This document shows, one piece after another, positions 54,652 to 63,984 of a DNA stretch of 64,000 nucleotides. Made by a program: the position numbers and the translations under genes. Under the pieces are notes generated by a model that was not told the DNA's origin, searched no databases, and saw nothing but the letters and a program-made list of their open reading frames with translations. The stretch's first letter is position 1, and each line of letters opens with the position of its first letter. The DNA is from Microbacterium allomyrinae (lineage in GTDB: Bacteria; Actinomycetota; Actinomycetes; Actinomycetales; Microbacteriaceae), in assembly GCF_020682705.1 (NCBI RefSeq), contig NZ_JAGTTN010000009.1, positions 1-64,000 of the forward strand. The letters run 5' to 3'.

Positions 54652-55509
54652 ATGGTCTCGCGCGCGCTGCTCGTCGGCGTTCCGATCACCGACGTGCCTG
54701 ACCTGCCTCCGCTCGATGGCGCTCCTCACGACGTGCGTCGTATCGCCGGAGTGCTGACGGGCCGAGGATTCGATGAGATCGAGATGCATCCCGAGGGCCT
54801 CGACGTTGCGCCGTTCAAGAAGCGCTTGTTCGATCTGCGGGCTCGCACGACGGACAACGACATGGCTCTCGTGTACTTCAGCGGTCATGGCTTTCGCCTG
54901 CCGACCCACGATCGGGCAGAAGCCGACGGTCATGACGAGTGCCTCGTCCTCAGCGACGACGTGCTGGCGGACAACTGGTTTCGGGCGGCCCTCTGGACGC
55001 CCGCCATTCACGGTCGCTGGATCACCTGTGCCGATACCTGCTTCGGCGCGACGGCCTTCCTCGAGTACAACCTGCTCCGAGCTGATGAACGTCGAGACGG
55101 CGGCGAAGCGGTCCACATGGCTGCCGAGCTGGATGTCGTGACCGTTCCCATCGACATCCTCGGCACCGCCGTCACGGTCGATGTGCCGGTGGAGGTCGTC
55201 GATGTGCACGCGCTCAGGCAGACCGGAATCGCCCGGGTGTCGCTCGCAGCGGCCGGCGAAGGCGAGTCCGCCCAGCAGACCACGCAAGGGCGGCTGATCT
55301 CGAGTTGGTACACCGATCGCATCGTGGAGACGATCGAGGCCGATCCGGCCACCACATACGCCACACTCTGGACGCAGCTGCAGCGCCGCTGGGCAGTGGA
55401 TCGACTCTCGTTTCATGATCCCCTCGGAGAACCGTGGATGTCGAGTTCGGATGCGGCACGCAGCATGCTCAGCGCGCCGGCCTTCGCCGCACTGGACTTC
55501 CGGCCGTGA
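54652..55509 (+). CDS. caspase-like cysteine peptidase (C14, orthocaspase type)
   Basis: 285 residues. p20-type dyad: His79 in VYFSGHGF and Cys130 in CADTCFGAT, with the preceding start ALLVGVPITDVPDLPPLDGAPHDVRRIAGVLTGRGF typical of caspase domains (gap-rich cap, DVRRIAGVL). No signal peptide, so cytoplasmic. It is translated three bases after the membrane partner. Bacterial caspases cleave after basic or acidic residues and have been linked to cell death and phage defence; target unknown. Confidence 0.85.
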   Translation: MVSRALLVGVPITDVPDLPPLDGAPHDVRRIAGVLTGRGFDEIEMHPEGLDVAPFKKRLFDLRARTTDNDMALVYFSGHGFRLPTHDRAEADGHDECLVLSDDVLADNWFRAALWTPAIHGRWITCADTCFGATAFLEYNLLRADERRDGGEAVHMAAELDVVTVPIDILGTAVTVDVPVEVVDVHALRQTGIARVSLAAAGEGESAQQTTQGRLISSWYTDRIVETIEADPATTYATLWTQLQRRWAVDRLSFHDPLGEPWMSSSDAARSMLSAPAFAALDFRP

Positions 55510-55635
55510 GTTCTCGCGCATCTGGCAATTCCCTGGCAAGGACTCCCGCTCGGGCTCGCTGAGGCGTATTCTGTCGCGCACGGCCGGTGTCGCTCGCCAC
55601 CCGACGAGTGCAGCCGACCGGACTGGGGAAAGACA

Positions 55636-55866
55636 ATGGCTGGTCTTACTGTCGACGTTGCGCGCACCCGAACACCACATGCGCGCAAGAGCGAACCGCT
55701 CGACAGGGCGGAAACAAGGGGATTCTGGGATGCACTGCTCTGGGGAGCCGCGCTCGAAACCTGTGCCGAATGCGGTGCGGAGGTGACGGCGAGTCATGCC
55801 TATCGGCAATCCGCCACACAGGTGTACTGCTCGCTCGAGCACGCTCGGCGCGATCTCGAGGAGTGA
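55636..55866 (+). CDS. small zinc-ribbon-like protein
   Basis: 76 residues with GGGGAAAG before the ATG. The C-terminal half has ETCAECGAEVTAS and YCSLEHARRDL, four or five Cys/His able to bind zinc. Too small for an enzyme; perhaps an adaptor of the caspase operon 127 bases upstream. No family recognised. Confidence 0.6.
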   Translation: MAGLTVDVARTRTPHARKSEPLDRAETRGFWDALLWGAALETCAECGAEVTASHAYRQSATQVYCSLEHARRDLEE

Positions 55867-55905
55867 GGCGCGCCAGATCGGCACCGGCATCCGTCTGCCT
55901 GCGAC

Positions 55906-56436
55906 GTGCCCGATGATGGAGGCGTGAGCTTACTCCCGGCACCGCTGTACGAGCAGATCGAGAAGTCGATTCCGATCGCGTGCGTCGACTTCGTGCCGCT
56001 GCGGCGCACCTCGACGATCGAAGTCGGACTGATTGAGCGGGAGTCACCGTTCGGTGTCGTCTGGTGCCATCTCGGGGGCCGGATCCTGCGCGGTGAGACG
56101 GTGGCGCAGGCGCTTCGGCGCCATGCCGTCGACACGCTGGACGTCGAGCTGGATCTGCCGGCAGATCCGCAGCCTGACTACGTCTACCAGTGGTTCCCAC
56201 CGGCAGTAGCGCCGAACGACGGCACTCCGCACGGGGATGACCCTCGCAAACAGGCGATCGGGCTCTCGTTCATCGTCGAAATGGTCGGCGAACCGCGTCC
56301 TCGCAACGAGGCGCTCGGTTTCGACTATTTCGCGCTGGACTCCCTGCCGCAGCCGCTCTGGCCGGGCACGGAGTATCTCGTGCGCACGATGCTCGAGCGC
56401 CGGCGGGGTGCTTCGGCGGACGCCACAGGCCGGTAG
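55906..56436 (+). CDS. Nudix-like protein (DUF4916 type)
   Basis: 176 residues from the GTG at 55906 (GTG at 55924 also possible). A Nudix-like box, GGRILRGETVAQALRRH, is recognisable but lacks the canonical REUxEE glutamates, so hydrolase activity is doubtful. The N-terminal CVDFVPLRR and C-terminal GFDYFALDSLP, WPGTEYLVRTML blocks fit the DUF4916 family. Confidence 0.75.
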   Translation: MPDDGGVSLLPAPLYEQIEKSIPIACVDFVPLRRTSTIEVGLIERESPFGVVWCHLGGRILRGETVAQALRRHAVDTLDVELDLPADPQPDYVYQWFPPAVAPNDGTPHGDDPRKQAIGLSFIVEMVGEPRPRNEALGFDYFALDSLPQPLWPGTEYLVRTMLERRRGASADATGR

Positions 56437-56446
56437 TGCGACCTGC

Positions 56447-56731
56447 TCAGATCGCGTAGTCGCCGATCCACCAGTCGGCGATGCGGGCGAGTTGCGCTGC
56501 GGCATCCTGATGCGCAGCCCGTTCGCGCCACCGCAAGAATCCGGCTTCGTCGACGAAGGTCGCCTCCTCCACGAGGACCACACCCTTGCGGGCATCGAGC
56601 GATCGCTCGACGCGCCATTCGATGATCTCCGGGAAGACGCCGAGGGCGCGCAGGCCTGCCTGCGCGCCCTCGATGTCGTCTTCGGCCACGCCGTCGCGAA
56701 TGCGGAACAGCACGATGTGGCGGAATGTCAC
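56447..56731 (-). CDS. Dabb (stress-responsive alpha/beta barrel) protein
   Basis: 94 residues from a GTG at 56731, two bases after the fcl stop. RHIVLFRIRDGV start, FVDEAGFLRW and the terminal HQDAAAQLARIADWW are typical of Dabb proteins, small dimeric ferredoxin-like barrels of unclear role. Confidence 0.85.
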   Translation of the reverse strand: MTFRHIVLFRIRDGVAEDDIEGAQAGLRALGVFPEIIEWRVERSLDARKGVVLVEEATFVDEAGFLRWRERAAHQDAAAQLARIADWWIGDYAI

Positions 56732-56733
56732 CC

Positions 56734-57717
56734 TTACTCCCGCAGCGTGCCTACGTGATCGCGATACCAGGCGACCGTGCGGTCGAGGCCGTCCTGCAGG
56801 GAGATCTTCGCCGTCCATCCAGCCTCGGCGAGCTTGGAGACATCGAGCAGCTTCTGCGGAGTGCCGTCCGGCTTCGTGGTGTCCCACTCGGTCTCGCCGG
56901 CGAAGCCGACGACGTGGCCGATGGTCTCCGCGATCTCGCGGATCGTGACATCGCTGCCGGTGCCGACATTCACCTGGTCGGGTCCGTCGTAGTGCTCCAT
57001 CAGGTGCAGCACGGCGTCGGCCATGTCGTCGGCGTGCAGGAACTCGCGCCGCGGCGTACCGGTGCCCCAGTTCGTGACGCTCGCCGCTCCTGATGCCGCA
57101 GCTTCGTCATAGCGGCGGATGAGCGCCGGCAGCACGTGCGACCCCTTCGGGGAGAAGTTGTCGTTCGGACCGTAGAGGTTGGTCGGCATGGCCGAGATCC
57201 AGGGCAGGCCGTATTGGCGCCGGACCGCCTGAGTCTGCAGGATGCCGGCGATCTTCGCGATCGCGTATGCGTCGTTGGTCTCTTCGAGGTGCCCCGTGAG
57301 CAGCGAATCCTCGCGGATCGGCTGCTCGGCGAACTTGGGATAGATGCACGACGAGCCCAGGAACGTCACGCGCTCGACGTCGTTCGCGAGCGCGGCATCC
57401 AGAACGTTCACCTGGATGCGCATGTTGTCGCTGAGGAAGTCGACCGGGAAGGTGCTGTTGGCGAGGATGCCGCCCACCTTCGCCGCAGCGAGCACGACAT
57501 ACGTGGGCTTGACCTCGGACATGTAGGCGAAGACGGCATCGCGGTCTTTCAGATCGAGTTCCGCGGAGGACTTGCCGACGATGTTCTCGAATCCGGATGC
57601 CTCGAGCTTGCGCACGATGGCCGACCCGACGAGTCCGCGATGCCCCGCGACGTAGAACGTCGCGTCGCGATCGAGTTCACCCGGTGTATAGGTCACTCCG
57701 TCGACGGCGGTCGTCAT
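56734..57717 (-). CDS. fcl: GDP-L-fucose synthase
   Basis: 327 residues from the ATG at 57717, which overlaps the gmd stop. Converts GDP-4-keto-6-deoxymannose to GDP-L-fucose. SDR fold: VAGHRGLVGSAIVR (Rossmann), SSCIYPKFAEQP and Tyr in NDAYAIAKIAG (YxxxK). The extended RREFLHADDMADA and the fucose-synthase-type C terminus are present. Confidence 0.95.
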   Translation of the reverse strand: MTTAVDGVTYTPGELDRDATFYVAGHRGLVGSAIVRKLEASGFENIVGKSSAELDLKDRDAVFAYMSEVKPTYVVLAAAKVGGILANSTFPVDFLSDNMRIQVNVLDAALANDVERVTFLGSSCIYPKFAEQPIREDSLLTGHLEETNDAYAIAKIAGILQTQAVRRQYGLPWISAMPTNLYGPNDNFSPKGSHVLPALIRRYDEAAASGAASVTNWGTGTPRREFLHADDMADAVLHLMEHYDGPDQVNVGTGSDVTIREIAETIGHVVGFAGETEWDTTKPDGTPQKLLDVSKLAEAGWTAKISLQDGLDRTVAWYRDHVGTLRE

Positions 57718-58760
57718 CGCGCGACCAGTGTCGGCTCGGAGGTCCACGAGGCGAGATCGACGGTGTCGATCCACTCGGAGCCCTTCTCCAGCGCCTCGAT
57801 GTCGGCGTCGACCATCAGCTTCGCCAGCTCGTTGCCGTGGATCGTGGGCGTCCAGCCGAGCTTGTCTCCGGCCTTGGTCGGGTCGCCGATAAGGGCGTCG
57901 ACCTCGGTGGGGCGCAGGTAGCGCTCGTCGAACTTGACGAACTCGTGCCAGTCGAGGCCCACGTGTCCGAACGACGTCTCGAGGAAGTCGCGGATCGTGA
58001 TGCCGACGCCGGTCGCGAGCACGAAGTCTTCCGGCTCGTCGACCTGCAGCATGCGCCACATGCCTTCGACATACTCGGCGGCGTAGCCCCAGTCGCGGAT
58101 CGAGTCGAGGTTGCCGAGGTAGATGTCCTTCTGCAGACCAGCCTTGATGCGAGCAACGGCGCGCGTGATCTTGCGCGTCACGAACGTCTCGCCGCGACGA
58201 GGCGACTCGTGGTTGAAGAGGATGCCGTTGACCGCGAACATGTCGTAGGCCTCGCGGTAGTTCTTGGTGATCCAGTAGCTGTACAGCTTCGCCGCGGCAT
58301 ACGGAGAACGCGGGTAGAAGGGCGTCGTCTCGCTCTGCGGCGGGGGAGTGGCGCCGTACAGTTCCGAGGTCGACGCCTGGTAGAAGCGCGTGTGGATCCC
58401 CGAGAGACGCACGGCCTCGAGCAGGCGGATCGTTCCCGTGCCGGTGGTGTCGGCGGTGTGCTCGGGCTCGTCGAACGAGACGCGCACGTGTGACTGCGCG
58501 GCGAGGTTGTAGACCTCGTCGGGGTTGATCTCGGCCATCAGCGTGACGAGGCGGGCGCCATCGCTCAGGTCTCCGTAGTGGAGGAAGAGCTTGGCGCTCG
58601 GGTCGTGCGGGTCGACGTAGAGGTGGTCGATGCGGTGGGTGTTGAAGGTCGACGCCCGGCGGATCAGGCCGTGGACCTCGTAGCCCTTCGCGAGCAGCAG
58701 CTCAGCGAGGTACGAGCCGTCCTGACCGGTGATTCCGGTGATGAGTGCGCGCTTGGTCAT
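57714..58760 (-). CDS. gmd: GDP-mannose 4,6-dehydratase
   Basis: 348 residues, full length. First step of GDP-fucose synthesis. TGITGQDGSYLAELLLAKG (NAD site), STSELYGATPPPQSE (catalytic Thr/Glu), YAAAKLYSYWITKNYR (YxxxK) and NHESPRRGETFVTRKI. Coupled to fcl by ATGA overlap. Confidence 0.97.
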   Translation of the reverse strand: MTKRALITGITGQDGSYLAELLLAKGYEVHGLIRRASTFNTHRIDHLYVDPHDPSAKLFLHYGDLSDGARLVTLMAEINPDEVYNLAAQSHVRVSFDEPEHTADTTGTGTIRLLEAVRLSGIHTRFYQASTSELYGATPPPQSETTPFYPRSPYAAAKLYSYWITKNYREAYDMFAVNGILFNHESPRRGETFVTRKITRAVARIKAGLQKDIYLGNLDSIRDWGYAAEYVEGMWRMLQVDEPEDFVLATGVGITIRDFLETSFGHVGLDWHEFVKFDERYLRPTEVDALIGDPTKAGDKLGWTPTIHGNELAKLMVDADIEALEKGSEWIDTVDLASWTSEPTLVAR

Positions 58761-58784
58761 TGGTGCCGTTTCTCTCGTGCTGGA

Positions 58785-60050
58785 TCAGCGCGTGGGGACG
58801 CTGACTGTGACGGCCTCACCCTGGGTGATGAGATTCGTCAACATCTCGGTGAACTTATCGATCGCCGACTCTTCATCGAGGACGGTGTTGCGGTATTCAC
58901 GGCCGTTGAGCCCCAGTTGCCGCGCGCGTTCGGGATCTGCGCCCAGCTGGATCGCGGCATCCAGCAAGGCGGCGGGATCACCGGAAGGCACGACCACCCC
59001 AGCGTCCGCCGTGCGGACTTCTTCGGCCGTGATCCCGGTGACGTCAGTGGCGGCGAGCACGGGGCGCCCTGCCGAGAAATAGGAGGTGAGCTTGCTCGGC
59101 ACGGCCATCTCCGACACGCCCGGAAGCTCGTTGACGAGCAGGCAGTCGGCGCTGGCGAGCACCGACGCGAAGTCGGCGTCGTCGAGCGACGGCAAGAACT
59201 GCAGAGTGGTCACGTCTTGGCCTGATTCTTCGAGCTGACGGCGCTGGCTTCCGCCGCCTACCAGCACGAATCGTACCGATTCGCGGCGACTCTCTGCGAG
59301 GCGCGCTGCCCCGATGACATTGTCGAGGCCCTGCTTGACCCCCATATTGCCGGCGTGGAGCACGACTGTGGTGTCGGCATCCCATCCGAACCGTTCGCGG
59401 GTCGCGGCGATGTCGACGTGCGGGGCAGGGGGCAGATGGGTCCAGTTGCGCACGACCGTGATCCGTGCGCGCGGCACCCCGAAGTCTTCGACGACGCGGG
59501 TGGCGAAGCGGTCGTGGATGACTACGACCGTGTCGGCGTTGCGCAGCAGCCAGCCCTCGATCGCGGCCATCGCCTTGACAACGATGCCTTTGGCCTGGCC
59601 CGTCTCGGAGAGACCGAGCGTGTAGAGGTCCTGCACCCAGACGATCAGTGGGGTCTTGCGGTGTGTGACTTTGGCACGCACGGCAGCCATGCCCGACGAG
59701 ATCAGAGCCGGCGACACGGCGACGATCGCGTCGGGATGCCGCCACCGGCGTCCGGCGAGACGTGCACCGAAGCTCGCCTCCGAGGCGACGCGCTTGAGCC
59801 CGCGCGGGGTGCCCGGGACGTAGTGCTTGAGGCGGGTCACGTCGACTCCGTCGAGATGTTCGCTTCGCGACCACTCGCCGTAACCTGGCCGAACTTTCCA
59901 GTCGGGATAATGTGGGTGCGTTGTCAGAACGCGGGTGATGAAGCCTCGGCGAGCTAGGCCCCGAGCCATCGACCCTGTGTACGGCGAGATGCCGGTGGGT
60001 TCCGGGGGATAGTTCAGGCCGAGGACCAAGACCTCGTGTGCGCTCGACAT
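58785..60050 (-). CDS. WcaI-like family 4 glycosyltransferase
   Basis: 421 residues. Start VLVLGLNYPPEPTGISPYTGSMARGLA and the WVQDLYTLGL segment are typical of WcaI-like GT4 enzymes (colanic acid fucosyltransferase relatives). C-terminal donor site VVLHAGNMGVKQGLDNVI and VPSKLTSYFSAGRPVLA. It follows the gmd gene with a 24-base gap and probably transfers the fucose made by the pair. ATG at 60050 is divergent from the next gene. Confidence 0.88.
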   Translation of the reverse strand: MSSAHEVLVLGLNYPPEPTGISPYTGSMARGLARRGFITRVLTTHPHYPDWKVRPGYGEWSRSEHLDGVDVTRLKHYVPGTPRGLKRVASEASFGARLAGRRWRHPDAIVAVSPALISSGMAAVRAKVTHRKTPLIVWVQDLYTLGLSETGQAKGIVVKAMAAIEGWLLRNADTVVVIHDRFATRVVEDFGVPRARITVVRNWTHLPPAPHVDIAATRERFGWDADTTVVLHAGNMGVKQGLDNVIGAARLAESRRESVRFVLVGGGSQRRQLEESGQDVTTLQFLPSLDDADFASVLASADCLLVNELPGVSEMAVPSKLTSYFSAGRPVLAATDVTGITAEEVRTADAGVVVPSGDPAALLDAAIQLGADPERARQLGLNGREYRNTVLDEESAIDKFTEMLTNLITQGEAVTVSVPTR

Positions 60051-60105
60051 GAGGTCGAGCGTATCGGTGACACCGTTTCGAATTGGTTACGCGAAAGGTA
60101 CGGGT

Positions 60106-60678
60106 TTGTCTGAACTGCCGGTCATCGCATTGTCGAAGGCGCCTGGGGAGCGCGCCTCTTGGGATCGGCAGACGTGGGTTGTCTACCTCTGGGGCGTCTG
60201 CGAATTGCTGTTTGTTACGAACCCGTGGCAGATCAGCTCGGGCCTTCGCGTGAAGGTTCTGAGGCTGTTCGGGGCGGAGATCGCCGAGGGCGTGGTGTTC
60301 CGGCCGCGCACCCGCGTGCGGTTCCCGTGGAAGCTCCACATCGGCGCCGACAGCTGGATCGGCGAGGGTGCGTGGTTCCACAATCAGGACCACATCTACA
60401 TCGGTCACGACGTCGTGATCTCGCAAGAAACTTTCCTCACCACCGGAAGCCACGCTCATCGCCGCGATATGGCGCTGATCACGCGTCCGATCCACATCGA
60501 GGACGGCGCGTGGATCACTTCGCGATGCATCGTGCTCGGGGGGTCCCGGGTCGGGCGATCGGCACTTGCCAAGCCGCTGACGGTGATCTCGGGTGACATT
60601 CCCGCGAACGCGATCGTCGCAGGCCCCGCCGCAGAGATCGTGGGCGAGCGGTTCATCAGCGAGAAGGCGCCATCGTGA
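60106..60678 (+). CDS. WcaF-like hexapeptide acetyltransferase
   Basis: About 190 residues from a TTG at 60106 with a GAAAGG site; an ATG at 60049 would overlap the divergent GT4 start. Family pattern: WDRQTWVVYLWGVCELLF, LRLFGAEIAEGVVFRP, SWIGEGAWFHNQDHIYIG, TTGSHAHR and VVAGPAAEIVGERF. These enzymes O-acetylate exopolysaccharide sugars such as fucose. The beta-helix and catalytic His are present. Confidence 0.88.
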   Translation: MSELPVIALSKAPGERASWDRQTWVVYLWGVCELLFVTNPWQISSGLRVKVLRLFGAEIAEGVVFRPRTRVRFPWKLHIGADSWIGEGAWFHNQDHIYIGHDVVISQETFLTTGSHAHRRDMALITRPIHIEDGAWITSRCIVLGGSRVGRSALAKPLTVISGDIPANAIVAGPAAEIVGERFISEKAPS

Positions 60679-61772
60679 GGATCGCTCACGTCGTGACATA
60701 CATCTCGGAGGACGGAGCATTCGGTGGACCGGTGGCCGTTGCTGCCGGCCACGCCGAGGAGCTTGCGCGCCGCGGCCACCAGGTGGACCTGCTTGCAGGT
60801 TGGGACGGCAAGGCCCGGCTCAGCATTCCGGGCGTCAACGTCGGACTCTTTCGCGCCCGCAAGGTTGCGCCTGGCCTGAGCGGACTGACGTCGATCGGGT
60901 TGTTGTCCTACTTGCGCGCTCATGCAGCCGACTATGACGCCATCCACGTGCATATGGGCCGCGACCTGGTCACGCTGCCCGCGGCATTGCTCGCGCTCTC
61001 GAAAGGGCGGCGGGTCTTCCTGCAGACGCACGGAATGGTGATGCCCGACAATCGGGCGCTCGCCAAGGCCTTCGACGCTGCGTTGACTCGACGTGCCCTG
61101 GGACGAGCCGATTCAGTGTTCGTTCTGACGGACGCGGAGTTCGACGGGGTGACGGCGGTGGCAGGTGAGACCGTGACCCCCGTCATCGCGCGGATCCCGA
61201 ATGGCGTCGCCACGCGGGGCGTCAGCGCGGAGAGGGACGTGGATCCGCCCGTGGTCCTCTTCCTTGCGCGTCTGCACCCGCGCAAGCGTGTTCTTGCCTT
61301 TGCCGAAGCTGCGCGCGAACTCTCGGAAAGCGGGGTTCGCGCGACATTTCGCGTGATCGGGCCGGACGAGGGAGACCTCGCAGCTTTCCTTGCGTACAAG
61401 AGCGAACATCGTCTGAATCAACTCGAATACGCCGGAGCCATCGCCTCGGGTGCCGCGGTTGAGGAACTGAGCAAGGCAACGGTCTACGTGCTGCCGAGCT
61501 TCGGCGAGGTCTTCCCCATGACCGTGTTGGAGTCGTTCGCAGCGGGAACGCCTGTGATTCTGACGGATGAGTGCGCAATTGCGCCTGACCTGACCGCTCG
61601 CGGATGCATCGAGCCGACGACAGGCGAACCGCGCGATATCGCCCGCGCAATCACGCAGCTACTCGATAGCAGCGACCGACGCGCGGCGCTCGTAGAGGCT
61701 GCCAACGACGCGCTCACAGATTGGCTCGCGATCGGAGCGGTCGCCGATCGCCTCGAGGAGGCATACGCATGA
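60675..61772 (+). CDS. family 4 glycosyltransferase
   Basis: 365 residues from a GTG at 60675, overlapping the acetyltransferase stop (GTGA). GT4: RIAHVVTYISEDGAFGGPVAVAAGHAEELARRGHQVDLL, VVLFLARLHPRKRVLAFAEAAREL, and the donor motif VLPSFGEVFPMTVLESFAAGTPVILTDE. Confidence 0.93.
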   Translation: MRIAHVVTYISEDGAFGGPVAVAAGHAEELARRGHQVDLLAGWDGKARLSIPGVNVGLFRARKVAPGLSGLTSIGLLSYLRAHAADYDAIHVHMGRDLVTLPAALLALSKGRRVFLQTHGMVMPDNRALAKAFDAALTRRALGRADSVFVLTDAEFDGVTAVAGETVTPVIARIPNGVATRGVSAERDVDPPVVLFLARLHPRKRVLAFAEAARELSESGVRATFRVIGPDEGDLAAFLAYKSEHRLNQLEYAGAIASGAAVEELSKATVYVLPSFGEVFPMTVLESFAAGTPVILTDECAIAPDLTARGCIEPTTGEPRDIARAITQLLDSSDRRAALVEAANDALTDWLAIGAVADRLEEAYA

Positions 61773-62875
61773 GAGTCAAGCTGGCTATCACGCAGCCGTA
61801 TGTCCCGGCATATCGGTTCCCCCTGTGGGACGGAGTCATCGCGACCCTTCAGGACGATGGCATCGATGCGCGCATCTTCTTCGGTGGGGACGCCGAGCAG
61901 CTCGCGATTCGCGCCCGGCGCGGCGACGGGGTAGAAGCGCCGTGGGCGGAGCAAGTCGCTGCTCGCACAGTGCAAGTGACCCCGAGGCTTCCGAAGCTGA
62001 TCTATCGGAGCCTTCCCGCGGAGTGGTCCAACGCTCCGCTCCTCACCGAGATGCAGGGGTCCAATGGCAATGCCTGGTCCGCGCTCGCTCGTCGACGACC
62101 GTACGTCACTTTCGGGCACGGCAAGGAATACACGTCGGAACCCGGCCGAGTCTCCGTCGCGCTGGAATCCATGCTGAATCGGCGGGCCACGCACGTGCTG
62201 ACCTACCTCCCGAGCGGGCGAGACGAGGTACTCCGCCGCACTCGGCTGCAGGACGATGAGGTCACGTCCTTCAACAATTCCACCGATACCCGCGCACTCC
62301 GACAAGCGCTCTCGGATGCCACACCAGAAGTCGTCGACGCTTTCCGTGAGCTCCACGGCATACCCGCATCGGCGCGTGTCGCGCTGTTCCTGGGTGCACT
62401 CAACGAGCACAAGAGAATCGACTTGCTGGTCGACGCGGCAAGAGAAGTTCTCAGTGGCGATTCGCCCTGGTGGCTGGTCGTCGTGGGCGATGGACCCGAG
62501 ATGTCTCGAGTTCAGATGCTCGCCCGAGAAACGGGACGCGTAACGCTACTGGGGCAGAGCGCGCCGACTCAATACGCGCCTGCAGCGCGAATCTCAGAAG
62601 TCATCATCAATCCTGGGCGGATCGGCCTCGTCGCGGTCGATGCCCTTGCCATGCAGTTGCCCGTGGTGACCACTGATTTCGACCGCCATGCCCCGGAAGC
62701 GGAATACCTCGCCGAGGGTACGACGATGTTCACAGCATCCGCAACGCCTGCAGCCCTCGCATCGATGTGGACGAAAGCACACCTCGGAACCGAGATCGAC
62801 CCGGCTACCGCGCCCAACCTCGAAGTGTCGGTCTCCACAATCTCCTCTGTACTGCGAAAGGTCGTTCTTAGCTGA
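61769..62875 (+). CDS. family 4-like glycosyltransferase
   Basis: 368 residues from the ATG at 61769 (ATGA overlap). Start ITQPYVPAYRFPLWDGVI resembles GT4 enzymes that recognise the acceptor with the N-terminal half; C-terminal LFLGALNEHKRIDLLVDAARE, GDGPEMSRVQ and NPGRIGLVAVDALAMQLPVVTTD complete the donor site. Lower base bias than neighbours upstream is possible but not measured. Confidence 0.88.
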   Translation: MRVKLAITQPYVPAYRFPLWDGVIATLQDDGIDARIFFGGDAEQLAIRARRGDGVEAPWAEQVAARTVQVTPRLPKLIYRSLPAEWSNAPLLTEMQGSNGNAWSALARRRPYVTFGHGKEYTSEPGRVSVALESMLNRRATHVLTYLPSGRDEVLRRTRLQDDEVTSFNNSTDTRALRQALSDATPEVVDAFRELHGIPASARVALFLGALNEHKRIDLLVDAAREVLSGDSPWWLVVVGDGPEMSRVQMLARETGRVTLLGQSAPTQYAPAARISEVIINPGRIGLVAVDALAMQLPVVTTDFDRHAPEAEYLAEGTTMFTASATPAALASMWTKAHLGTEIDPATAPNLEVSVSTISSVLRKVVLS

Positions 62876-63984
62876 TGCCTCGACCACAAGCGCCAACGGT
62901 CTTCCATTACTACGCGCGCTACCTCGTCCATCCCTCCGGCGTAACCGACTCCGTGAACAACTGGGTCGCGGCGCTGGTGGCGAACGGAATCTCTACCCGG
63001 ATCGTCGCGGCCAAGCCGGCCGTCATCGGCAACGAGTTCGTCGACGCCGAGCGCACGATCACCACCGGCCACCTCGGACGCGGGCGGTCCACGTGGATCC
63101 CCCTCGGGCTGCTGAAGACGCTTCGCAAGGGCGATCTGCTCGTCCTGCACGAAGGCTGGGTGATCAGTAACGTCGTCGCCGCGGCGATTGCGAAGCTCCG
63201 CAGGGTTCCGTACGTCGTCGTTCCCCATGGCGTCTACGAACGAGGCGTGATCGATGCCACGAAGGACGTGGCGGGTGTCAGGTCGGCCGCGGAACGCTGG
63301 GCTCTGCGAAACGCGGCAGCCGTGCACGTCTTCTACGGCGGGGAGACCGACGTCGTCAAGGACCTCGAGCCGGGCACTTCCTCGTTCATGGTGCACCCCA
63401 ACGGCGCGCCTGTCTCCGACCCGGTGTGGAAGGGCGACGGAGACTTCTATGTCTGGATCGGGCGCTTCGATCCGCATCACAAAGGGCTCGACAATCTCGT
63501 GCGTTCATGGTCGCGACTTCCCGAGCCTCGACCAAGGCTCGTCCTCGCCGGCCCGGACTTCCTCGGGGGACGCGATCAGATCGCCGAGCAGATCGCAGCG
63601 CTCGGTCTCGACGAGACGATCTCGATCCGCGGACGTGTCTCCGGCGACGAGAAGGCAGATCTCATGCGGGGTGCGCGCGCATACGTCCACCCTTCCCGGT
63701 GGGAGTCCTGCAGCATCATGCTCCTGGAAATGCTGGGCGCTGGCGTCCCGTCAGTCGTCTCCAGCAGCATCCACGCCGCAGACGAGCTCGGCCCCTCAGG
63801 TGTTGTACTCGTCGCCGACTTCGCCTCCGACAACGGAGGTCTCGCCGAGGCTCTCGAGCAGGCGGATCGAAATACCGCGTTGGGGAACCGCGCTCGAGCG
63901 TGGGTGGACGACGAAGGGTCCTGGGCAGCCGTCGGGCCCGACTACGCCTCAGACGTTCACAAAATACAGAGGAGTTACGCATGA
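62875..63984 (+). CDS. family 4 glycosyltransferase
   Basis: 369 residues; ATG at 62875 shares one base with the previous stop (TGATG). GT-B: HYYARYLVHPSGVTDSVNNWVAALVANGI and the donor region FYVWIGRFDPHHKGLDNLVRSWSRL, ARAYVHPSRWESCSIMLLEMLGAGVPSVVS. Its stop overlaps the next start (ATGA at 63981). Confidence 0.93.
   Translation: MPRPQAPTVFHYYARYLVHPSGVTDSVNNWVAALVANGISTRIVAAKPAVIGNEFVDAERTITTGHLGRGRSTWIPLGLLKTLRKGDLLVLHEGWVISNVVAAAIAKLRRVPYVVVPHGVYERGVIDATKDVAGVRSAAERWALRNAAAVHVFYGGETDVVKDLEPGTSSFMVHPNGAPVSDPVWKGDGDFYVWIGRFDPHHKGLDNLVRSWSRLPEPRPRLVLAGPDFLGGRDQIAEQIAALGLDETISIRGRVSGDEKADLMRGARAYVHPSRWESCSIMLLEMLGAGVPSVVSSSIHAADELGPSGVVLVADFASDNGGLAEALEQADRNTALGNRARAWVDDEGSWAAVGPDYASDVHKIQRSYA

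Noticed and set aside
55906..56436. Active Nudix hydrolase
   Set aside because: The glutamates of the Nudix box (REUxEE) are missing; only a Nudix-like fold is likely.
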